Under the pieces are notes generated by a model that worked only from the letters and a program-made list of their open reading frames with translations, had not been told where the DNA came from and did not search any database. The position numbers were made by a program, and so were the translations under genes. Shown one piece after another: positions 1-4,927 of a stretch of 7,095 nt of DNA; positions within the stretch are counted from its first letter, which is position 1, and every line of letters begins with the position of its first letter. Origin of the DNA: Faeciplasma avium (GTDB lineage Bacteria > Bacillota > Clostridia > Oscillospirales > Ruminococcaceae); NCBI GenBank assembly GCA_018713505.1, contig DVOL01000024.1, positions 1-7,095 on the forward strand, in the 5' to 3' direction.

Positions 1-624
1 CAAGCCCCTGTACTCGCCGTCTAAAATAAGCTCGCAGTAACGGACATTAGGCGCCCACTCCATAAGCTCGCCGGAGATATTATACCACATATAATTTCTT
101 ACCAAGGATTTATCCAAATATGGTCCGTACAGTGCCCAATCGCTGTGAGCAGACATTCCCATTACTTCAAGCTGGCGACCATCGCCATTTTCATCTACAA
201 AGTTGAGCAGGTACTGCCCTTTGTCAAAATGGCGTGAAGAATGTCCTCTAAGCCGTATTTCAGAGATTGTTTCTACCGCCGCAGTATCCGATGGATGGTT
301 ATTCCTGTCCTGGTTATCTATTATAGAAATATTTGCATCAATAACGCTCCGCCCATCCTCGGCAACAGTATATATAGCCTCACCATATTTATCGTCTATG
401 TGTGTATCTTCACCCGGAATCTCCTGCCCCTCCGTATCAATTATCACGAGCGGGAGGTGGGTGCAAAGCTCACTGCCGTCGCAGTCGCAGCCGGCGTCGG
501 GCTGGCGGGCGGTGAGGTGCTGGTGTATGCGGTTTTTGGGGTTGGCGGAGTCCAGCTTTAAAAGCACTGCCGTCAGCACCATTAGGACTGCTGCCGCCGA
601 TATCCCGATTATGCGGTATTTCAT
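1..624 (-). CDS. CotH-family (spore coat kinase-like) protein, N-terminal part, runs off the window
   Basis: The frame is open from an ATG at 624 to base 1, giving 208 residues without a stop; the C-terminus lies beyond the window. Residues 5-23 form one hydrophobic segment (uncleaved anchor or signal peptide), followed by a short linker with three cysteines (C46, C48, C54). The CotH domain begins near residue 57 (LPLVIIDTEGQEIPG). It shows the family's RGHSSRHFDKGQYLLNF block at 126-142, then SDWALYGPYLDKSLVRN at 161-177 and VRYCELILDGEYRGL at 194-208. CotH proteins have an atypical protein-kinase fold, and some phosphorylate spore coat or secreted proteins; the catalytic C-terminal half is not visible here. 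A GGGAG ribosome binding site lies 6-7 bases before the ATG. It is the third gene of the riboswitch-led operon, 17 bases after the DUF4956 gene. The family call is solid; a sporulation role is not implied. Confidence 0.88.
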   Translation of the reverse strand, partial: MKYRIIGISAAAVLMVLTAVLLKLDSANPKNRIHQHLTARQPDAGCDCDGSELCTHLPLVIIDTEGQEIPGEDTHIDDKYGEAIYTVAEDGRSVIDANISIIDNQDRNNHPSDTAAVETISEIRLRGHSSRHFDKGQYLLNFVDENGDGRQLEVMGMSAHSDWALYGPYLDKSLVRNYMWYNISGELMEWAPNVRYCELILDGEYRGL

Positions 625-641
625 ACTGTTCTCCCGGGAGT

Positions 642-1340
642 TTAGCTGCTTATCTCGTCGTTTTGCATTACTATGTTGCAGTATTCGATGCACCCAAGCT
701 CGTAAAGAGCGTCGGTTATGCTCTTTTTCTCGCTGTCGCCGGGTATCTCGCTGCGCTTTTTCTTTTCTAACAGGCTCTTTGACAGCTCGTAGATGTACTC
801 TACATAGGTCTCGGTGGTGTTCTTGACCCTCATGTTAGCCTTTCGCTGGAAATACTGGAACACTAGAGCCTCTATCCTGTCCTCGTTGATTCTGGCGGAG
901 CGTATAACCAAAAGCACCCTGTTGTCGTTTTTGATTCTCCCGAAGATTAACAGCACCAAAAACGCAAATACGCTGCCTATCGCTCCGACTAGGTAGTCGC
1001 CCGCTCCGCAGCAGATTCCTACTACTATCGCCCAGAAGATGTATATAGTGTCCCTGGAGTCCTTGATGGCTGTCCTGAATCTTACTATAGACAGCGCACC
1101 GACCATTCCCAGCGACAGCGCTATGTTGTTTCCTATGACTATCATTACTACGGTGGTTATGACCGTCAGCGCCGCCAGCGATACATTGAACTTGCGGCTG
1201 TATATGCTCCCAGAGTGCGATATCGCATACGACAGAAAAATGAACGCCGCTATTATAGTCGCTGCGACAAGCCTTAGGACTATCGTCCCGGTGTCGAGCT
1301 GGCCGCTGTTTTCAAACATCTCAAGAATCATCTGTCTCAT
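642..1340 (-). CDS. DUF4956 family membrane protein
   Basis: This 232-residue integral membrane protein has about four hydrophobic segments (roughly residues 21-41, 52-70, 99-115 and 117-135). A soluble, charged C-terminal domain of about 95 residues (140-232) is probably cytoplasmic. Between the second and third segments lies the family's conserved stretch, starting GNNIALSLGMVGALSIVRF at 70-88 and continuing RTAIKDSRD to 97. The biochemical function of DUF4956 is unknown. It commonly sits beside VTC-domain and CotH genes, as here, which suggests these products work together at the membrane. The start is supported by an AAAGGAC ribosome binding site about 8 bases upstream of the ATG, lying over the end of the VTC gene. 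The gap to that gene is only 12 bases, so the two are almost certainly cotranscribed. Confidence 0.88.
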   Translation of the reverse strand: MRQMILEMFENSGQLDTGTIVLRLVAATIIAAFIFLSYAISHSGSIYSRKFNVSLAALTVITTVVMIVIGNNIALSLGMVGALSIVRFRTAIKDSRDTIYIFWAIVVGICCGAGDYLVGAIGSVFAFLVLLIFGRIKNDNRVLLVIRSARINEDRIEALVFQYFQRKANMRVKNTTETYVEYIYELSKSLLEKKKRSEIPGDSEKKSITDALYELGCIEYCNIVMQNDEISS

Positions 1341-1352
1341 GGTATCAGTCCT

Positions 1353-2048
1353 TTACAATCCAAATTTCAGGGTCGCCCATCTTGCCAGGCAGTATTTGCT
1401 GACCGACAGCTCCGACCTGTCCGCCTCGTTGACTAGCTTCTTTATGTAGCTTAAAAGAAAGCCGTTGTATTTGACCTCCAGAACGCTGTTGAACGGGTCC
1501 AGAACGGGAGTCATGTTCAGCCTGTCGGAAAACAGCTCCATGTCCGTCTCGGTCGCCCGAAGGTCAGAGTCGAAGGTTATCCTTATTTTGTTCTCCTTGG
1601 CGATATACGCCTTCCTCTTGTACTGCACTATCGTCTTGGGACGGTACAGCTGCATATGCATTAGCGAGTAGCACTCGGCGGCAAACGGGTCGGGATATTT
1701 AAGCAGGCTGTCGTATACGCCGTGGGTAAGCTCTACGGCGTCCGCCCTTGAGACCCTTAAGGACCTCTTTTTCTGATACGAGCCTTCCTTTTGCTTCATC
1801 TCGAGCATGGCAAAGTCTGCGCTTGGGTCGTAGATTCTTAGCCGTATCTTTCTTCTAAGCTCCAGACCGTCGATTTTAGCCTCGTAGTCGCCGTCGTCTA
1901 GGGTGTCGAAGTAAAGAGAGCGGATTATGTAGCCCTCTGCGCCGTTGTGCTCGTCGGATATCATGACCTTTTCAAGCCTTCCGGACAGCCGCTTCATGTC
2001 GACGGTATTCATAAAGTACTTCTTTTCCTGCCTGAGTACCTCATTCAT
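1353..2048 (-). CDS. VTC-domain protein (polyphosphate polymerase-like)
   Basis: This 231-residue protein is a single VTC/CYTH-type triphosphate-tunnel domain. The tunnel residues come in the expected order: RQEKKYF (6-12), R43 with YFD (46-48), RRKIRLR (65-71), MLEMKQK (81-87) with KKR (93-95), YKRKAY (143-148), RITFDSDLR (156-164), LEVKYNG (190-196) and SKYCL (217-221). In yeast Vtc4 this domain makes polyphosphate from ATP; for short stand-alone bacterial versions the activity is inferred. There is no membrane segment, so it probably acts in the cytoplasm, perhaps docked to the DUF4956 protein. I chose the ATG at 2048, not the in-frame ATG at 2093: it has AGGGAG 7 bases upstream, while the 2093 ATG lies inside the loop of the leader terminator. 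It is the first gene of the operon and is controlled by the riboswitch and terminator just upstream. Confidence 0.9.
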   Translation of the reverse strand: MNEVLRQEKKYFMNTVDMKRLSGRLEKVMISDEHNGAEGYIIRSLYFDTLDDGDYEAKIDGLELRRKIRLRIYDPSADFAMLEMKQKEGSYQKKRSLRVSRADAVELTHGVYDSLLKYPDPFAAECYSLMHMQLYRPKTIVQYKRKAYIAKENKIRITFDSDLRATETDMELFSDRLNMTPVLDPFNSVLEVKYNGFLLSYIKKLVNEADRSELSVSKYCLARWATLKFGL

Positions 2049-2055
2049 AGCTTTT

Positions 2056-2061
2056 CTCCCT
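2056..2061 (-). promoter_or_regulatory. Ribosome binding site that fixes the VTC gene start
   Basis: AGGGAG on the minus strand, 7 bases before the ATG at 2048. It follows the terminator U-tract immediately, so only read-through transcripts carry it. This supports starting the VTC protein at MNEVLRQEKK and not 15 codons upstream. Confidence 0.8.
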
Positions 2062-2115
2062 AAAAAATTAAGCTGCAATAAGCCAAAGGGCATCGCCTCG
2101 GACCGATTGCAGCTT
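2061..2115 (-). terminator. Rho-independent terminator in the leader of the VTC/DUF4956/CotH operon
   Basis: On the minus strand AAGCTGCAAT (2115 to 2106) pairs perfectly, 10 bp, with ATTGCAGCTT (2079 to 2070). AA and six T follow (2067 to 2062). The loop can form a smaller inner hairpin, CCGAGG with CCUUUGG. It lies upstream of the first gene's ribosome binding site, so it acts as an attenuator, not an end-of-operon terminator. Its 5' arm begins exactly where the c-di-GMP aptamer core ends, the usual layout of an expression-platform switch. It is also the only terminator I see downstream of the diguanylate cyclase gene. Confidence 0.9.
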
Positions 2116-2186
2116 GACTATCCTAGCAGATGCCCTGCCGTAGACTCACAGCTTTGCGTCGCCGTCTTTCAACGGCTTTGCTAACC
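2106..2186 (-). promoter_or_regulatory. Cyclic-di-GMP-I (GEMM-I) riboswitch aptamer
   Basis: The minus-strand RNA carries the GEMM-I hallmarks in order. GCAAAG (2181 to 2176) overlaps P2, GCCGUU-GAAA-GACGGC (2176 to 2161), a 6-bp stem with a GAAA tetraloop. The diagnostic GACGCAAAGC follows (2160 to 2151). Then comes a P3 arm: GUCUAC, the hairpin GCAG/CUGC, and UAGGAUAGUC ending at 2116, which resembles the tetraloop-receptor strands. In the family the ligand is held by a G before CAAA, an A in GACGCAAA and a C after the P3 arm; matching bases are present here. I could not draw a convincing P1 stem: the bases before GCAAAG form their own hairpin (2181-2201). The 3' flank is the terminator's 5' arm, which by usual logic suggests a switch turned on by c-di-GMP, but the sign is inferred. 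Confidence 0.82.
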
Positions 2187-2201
2187 TATATTATAGCTTA
2201 G
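2181..2201 (-). other. Small hairpin just 5' of the riboswitch core
   Basis: On the minus strand CUAA-G-CUAU-AAU-AUAG-G-UUAG folds as two 4-bp helices separated by a G/G mismatch, with a 3-base loop. It occupies the place where the aptamer's P1 5' strand would be expected, so it may be an alternative fold or part of an unusual P1. Confidence 0.5.
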
Positions 2202-2202
2202 T

Positions 2203-2211
2203 TTGCAGCTT
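2203..2211 (-). repeat. Nine-base copy of the terminator 5' arm at the transcript's 5' end
   Basis: AAGCTGCAA at 2211 to 2203 repeats the first nine bases of the terminator's 5' arm (2115 to 2107). It can therefore pair, 9 bp, with the terminator's 3' arm. It sits within a couple of bases of the predicted transcription start, so a stem enclosing the whole aptamer would compete with the terminator. An antiterminator role is inferred. Confidence 0.6.
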
Positions 2212-2219
2212 CAAGGTGT

Positions 2220-2248
2220 ATTATACACTCAAACCGTCTCGATGTCAA
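2220..2248 (-). promoter_or_regulatory. Consensus sigma-A promoter for the riboswitch-led operon
   Basis: TTGACA (2248 to 2243), a 17-base spacer and TATAAT (2225 to 2220) match the vegetative promoter consensus at all 12 positions. The -35 box lies within the last codons of the cyclase gene and the -10 box just beyond its stop. The expected start of transcription is near 2213, giving a leader of about 165 bases before the VTC ATG. Confidence 0.88.
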
Positions 2249-3758
2249 GAGCCGGTATGCTGACATGGAGCCTTCCCTTTCCGTTTCTTTTAGCCTCGTA
2301 CAGAGCGTCGTCCGCCATCTGATACAGCATATGGTAGTGCTGGACGCTTCCATCGACCGCCGTAAGGCCTATGCTGCACGAACAGCCGGGGATATTTCCT
2401 CCCAGCTCGATAAGCGGAACCACGCTCATAAGATGCTCGGCGTAGTTTTTAAAGCCCTCGATGTCGTGGGTCGCATGAAGGACGATAAACTCGTCTCCTC
2501 CGATTCTTCCGACCCTTGCGCCCTTGGGAGCGCTTCGCTTCATAAGCCTTGCTACCTCCTTAAGGAAGTAGTCCCCCGCAGGATGACCGTAGACATCGTT
2601 TATATTCTTAAAGCCGTCCATATCCAAAATGAGTGCGGCAAGATACTGACCGTCTGTAAGCTCGCCCAGCTTCCTCCTGCCGTAGCGCTCGATGGCGTCC
2701 TTATTCCATACGCCGGTAAACATATCCATCTGGACATCTATTTCCATCTGGTTGAGCCTGTTGCGGCTCTCGGTGACATCCTCAAGCATTCCTATCGCAC
2801 ACTTAGGCTCGCCCGCAGTGTCCCTTTGGGTGATTATGCTAATCTCGAACCAGCCGGGCTCGCCGGTTTTAAGCGGCAGACTCATCTCGCAGTTCTGATA
2901 CGCCGCTCCCGCCCTGACATTTTTCATAGCCTCCCTGAGGATATTTTTCTGTTTCTCGACGATTAATTCGGTGCTCTCTACGAAGCCTGTGAAGCCGTCG
3001 ATGTCCTTGGGAGTGTCAAAGTAGTATGTCCACTCCCTGGAGAAGCGCATACGGTCCTCTTTTATGTCCCACTCGAAGGTTATGTTGTTGTCGCTCTGCC
3101 TTATCAGACGGTACTGCTCTATCGAAAGGCTGAAGTCACGCCTTGCGTCGCTAAGCTCCTGCCTGGCGTCTATTAAGGCCTTGTCCTTCCTGACCTGATT
3201 GACTATGCTGTTAAATCTTGTAAGATGTATAATAACGCAAAGACCCACCGTTATCGACAGGTTTATCAGCTCGCCGGAGCTGAAGTTATGGGCGAGGCAG
3301 ACAAAAAACGACAGTGAGCAGACAAATATAACCGACAGCGTATGCCACGGCTTGAATATTAAGAGCGAGGAATAAAAAAACAGTGCGCTGATAAAGGTGA
3401 AGCTCCCGACAGCATCCGAGCGGGATATGTCGTAGATGTTAAATACCGTGTGCCAGGCGATGAGAAAAATTCCCCCGCCGAGCTGGAGCCTGTAAAGTGC
3501 GGCGGTGGAAAGGCTCTTCACACGGTCAAAGACGAGATAGCCAAGGGAGGATAAAAACAGGATAAGATAGAAGCTGAAATAGATGCGGTTATTAAGCGTG
3601 CCGAGTCCCGACTGTGAAAGGAACAGGACTCTTAACATTCCTATTGCCTCGACAACAATGCCGAATATTGCACCTGCCCGCAGCAGCGGACGGTTTACGC
3701 TCACAGCGCTCTCAACAAATTCCTGCTGTGAAATATCGGTCCAAACTAAGTTCTTCAC
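2229..3758 (-). CDS. Membrane-bound PAS-GGDEF diguanylate cyclase
   Basis: This 509-residue protein should make cyclic di-GMP from two GTP at the inner face of the membrane. The N-terminal half has about six hydrophobic segments (near residues 28-47, 58-77, 91-107, 118-135, 139-156 and 165-180) of no sensor type I recognise. A helical linker (185-215) follows, then a PAS-like domain (about 222-330, ITFEWDIKEDRMRF at 226-239, ending AIGMLEDVTESR). The GGDEF domain (about 340-500) has metal-binding D379 in LDMD, FKNINDVYGH at 383-392 and an intact GGDEF at 420-424. The inhibitory I-site is missing: the RxxD position (411-414) reads PKGA. The start is GTG at 3758, since an in-frame TAA lies at 3779-3777 and no ATG lies between. 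The best ribosome binding site, AAGGAG, is 14 bases upstream, an unusually long gap. The next operon is c-di-GMP-riboswitch controlled. Confidence 0.93.
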   Translation of the reverse strand: MKNLVWTDISQQEFVESAVSVNRPLLRAGAIFGIVVEAIGMLRVLFLSQSGLGTLNNRIYFSFYLILFLSSLGYLVFDRVKSLSTAALYRLQLGGGIFLIAWHTVFNIYDISRSDAVGSFTFISALFFYSSLLIFKPWHTLSVIFVCSLSFFVCLAHNFSSGELINLSITVGLCVIIHLTRFNSIVNQVRKDKALIDARQELSDARRDFSLSIEQYRLIRQSDNNITFEWDIKEDRMRFSREWTYYFDTPKDIDGFTGFVESTELIVEKQKNILREAMKNVRAGAAYQNCEMSLPLKTGEPGWFEISIITQRDTAGEPKCAIGMLEDVTESRNRLNQMEIDVQMDMFTGVWNKDAIERYGRRKLGELTDGQYLAALILDMDGFKNINDVYGHPAGDYFLKEVARLMKRSAPKGARVGRIGGDEFIVLHATHDIEGFKNYAEHLMSVVPLIELGGNIPGCSCSIGLTAVDGSVQHYHMLYQMADDALYEAKRNGKGRLHVSIPALDIETV

Positions 3759-3772
3759 AGACTTTATGACAT

Positions 3773-3778
3773 CTCCTT
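3773..3778 (-). promoter_or_regulatory. AAGGAG ribosome binding site at unusual distance from the cyclase GTG start
   Basis: AAGGAG lies 14 bases before the GTG at 3758; 5-9 is usual. Immediately after it comes ATG TCA TAA in another frame, too close and too short to be a gene. Together with the GTG start this predicts weak translation of the cyclase, or a non-standard start codon (ATA at 3767 to 3765 has better spacing). Confidence 0.55.
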
Positions 3779-3816
3779 AAATCCTACAAAATGATGACGA
3801 AATAAGAAAACAGAGC

Positions 3817-3844
3817 AAAAAATACCCGTCTTAACAAAAGGCGG
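3817..3844 (-). terminator. Weak terminator-like hairpin in the cyclase leader
   Basis: On the minus strand CCGCCUU-UUGUU-AAGACGG forms six pairs with one C/A mismatch, followed by GUA and six U. It lies between the promoter at 3899-3927 and the cyclase ribosome binding site, so it could attenuate cyclase transcription. The stem is short and the call is tentative. Confidence 0.4.
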
Positions 3845-3859
3845 ACATATCAAATTTAT

Positions 3860-3875
3860 CGAGGGACTAACCTCG
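3860..3875 (-). other. Hairpin in the cyclase leader
   Basis: CGAGG and CCTCG form a perfect 5-bp stem around a 6-base loop (UUAGUC on the minus strand), about 15-30 bases after the predicted transcription start. I match it to no known riboswitch class. Confidence 0.45.
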
Positions 3876-3898
3876 CAAGGACTACTTTATTAATGTTA

Positions 3899-3927
3899 AT
3901 TGTGCCACAGAAACTGAGAAATGTCAA
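3899..3927 (-). promoter_or_regulatory. Likely sigma-A promoter for the diguanylate cyclase gene
   Basis: TTGACA (3927 to 3922), a 17-base spacer, then CACAAT (3904 to 3899) preceded by TGG, an extended -10 pattern. The -35 is perfect and the -10 matches four of six bases. Transcription would start near 3892, leaving a leader of about 134 bases. Confidence 0.65.
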
Positions 3928-4080
3928 GGGTTTTTTCCAAAAAAATCATTTCCACAACCACAAATTTTTTGAAAAATACCCCCCCCCGAGCTTTTGCAGG
4001 TTGTACAAAAACAGCCGGATTTCAACCTGAAAAACAGTCGATAATCCTTTAAATAGCCCCATAGTTTCCCGAATTTCATA
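3928..4080. other. AT-rich spacer between the ABC terminator and the cyclase promoter, with a nine-C run
   Basis: No gene is supported here: two short overlapping minus-strand frames begin in the terminator or the ATPase gene and resemble nothing. The stretch holds a run of nine C (3979-3987), several A/T homopolymers, and a 7-bp inverted repeat CAGGTTG/CAACCTG (3997-4003 and 4023-4029, 19-base loop). I see no further promoter or RNA gene. Confidence 0.6.
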
Positions 4081-4130
4081 AGAAAAAGCGGTGCTTCGGT
4101 TAGAAAAAATTTTCCTAAACGAAACACCGC
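4081..4130 (-). terminator. Rho-independent terminator of the ABC importer operon
   Basis: Arms 4088-4103 and 4115-4130 are complementary at 14 of 16 positions (GCGGTG/CACCGC and TTCG/CGAA blocks with two mismatches) around an A/T-rich loop. On the minus strand five T follow the stem (4087 to 4083). It starts 11 bases after the ATPase stop codon. Confidence 0.88.
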
Positions 4131-4141
4131 ATTCTGCTTCT

Positions 4142-4927
4142 CTAGGACAGAAGCATCCTATCGTTGTCAAGCCCCTGTCCGACCTCCTTTTTGAACATCT
4201 CAAGAAGGTCGTTTACCGTCAGGCTGCTTCTTGACTCGCCCTTAATGTCAAGGACTATCCCTCCGTCAGCCATCATAAGCGTCCTGTTGCCAAGCTCTAA
4301 CGCCTGGTGCATATTATGAGTAACCATGAGGCAGGTTATCCCGCTATTTTCGACGATAGACCTTGTGAGCTTAAGGACCTTTTCGGCAGTGCCGGGGTCA
4401 AGAGCCGCAGTGTGCTCATCAAGCAGCAAAAGCTTGGGGGTGACCATAGTAGCCATAAGAAGGGTGAGCGCCTGACGCTGACCGCCGGACAAAAGCCCGA
4501 CCTTGCTCGTCAGCCTGCTTTCAAGCCCCATGTCAAGAAGCCTAAGACGCTCCTTGAACATCTCCCTGTCCGCCCTGCCGATTCTCGACATCGCTCCGCC
4601 CTTTCTGGAGGCCAGGAACAGATTCTCCTCTATCGTCATGTTTGGCGCAGAGCCTCTTAACGGGTCCTGAAACAGCCTTCCTATCTGCTTGGCACGCTTA
4701 TGCTCGGGGTCGAAGGTGATATCCCTGCCGTCAAGATATATCGAGCCGCTGTCGGTTAGGAAGCTGCCGGCTATAGCTCCGAAAAGGGTGGACTTTCCGG
4801 CTCCGTTAGAGCCGATTATCGTAACGAAGTCCCCCTTTTCAAGATGGAGCGACAGACCCCTTATCGCAGTCTTGGCATTGGGAGTGCCGGGGTTAAAGGT
4901 CTTTTCGATGTTTTCAAGCCTAAGCAT
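4142..4927 (-). CDS. ABC importer ATPase (TrpZ/COG1101-like)
   Basis: This 261-residue nucleotide-binding subunit should power uptake through the neighbouring permease. All motifs are intact: Walker A GSNGAGKST (39-47), Q-loop Q87 in LFQDP, signature LSGGQ (146-150), Walker B LLLLD with catalytic E171, D-loop ALDP (175-178) and switch histidine H204. The Walker B-D-loop stretch LLLLDEHTAALDP is typical of the ATPases that pair with ABC_sub_bind-type lipoproteins and their permeases, which include the TrpXYZ importers. Its ATG overlaps the permease stop by 8 bases (ATGCTTAG), indicating translational coupling. A strong AAAAGGAGGGG ribosome binding site lies within the permease gene. It is the last gene of the operon, followed by a terminator. 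The substrate is discussed under the T-box. Confidence 0.92.
   Translation of the reverse strand: MLRLENIEKTFNPGTPNAKTAIRGLSLHLEKGDFVTIIGSNGAGKSTLFGAIAGSFLTDSGSIYLDGRDITFDPEHKRAKQIGRLFQDPLRGSAPNMTIEENLFLASRKGGAMSRIGRADREMFKERLRLLDMGLESRLTSKVGLLSGGQRQALTLLMATMVTPKLLLLDEHTAALDPGTAEKVLKLTRSIVENSGITCLMVTHNMHQALELGNRTLMMADGGIVLDIKGESRSSLTVNDLLEMFKKEVGQGLDNDRMLLS

Noticed and set aside
631..640. CTCCCGGGAG palindrome before the CotH start as an operator
   Set aside because: Half of it is simply the ribosome binding site; ten bases with no spacer are too little evidence for a regulator site.
203..826. Long plus-strand frame antisense to the CotH and DUF4956 genes
   Set aside because: It lies opposite two well-supported genes with family motifs, and its protein is rich in Ser, Cys and Arg with no recognisable domain.
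2049..2093. N-terminal extension of the VTC protein starting at the ATG at 2093
   Set aside because: These 15 codons would be translated from inside the terminator loop and stem, the added residues are not part of the VTC domain, and the ATG at 2048 has a better ribosome binding site.
2190..2214. Second TATAAT (2190-2195) with TTGAAG (2209-2214) as an alternative promoter
   Set aside because: The spacer is only 13 bases, and a perfect promoter with 17-base spacing lies just upstream. The TATAAT lies within the leader hairpin.
3860..3875. Cyclase leader hairpin as a preQ1-I riboswitch
   Set aside because: It has the GAGG/CCUC look, but the loop is only six bases and the A-rich pseudoknot tail with the expected complement is missing.
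3924..4203. Two overlapping short minus-strand reading frames in the gap
   Set aside because: They begin inside the terminator or the ATPase gene, cross the nine-C run, have no ribosome binding site and resemble no protein.
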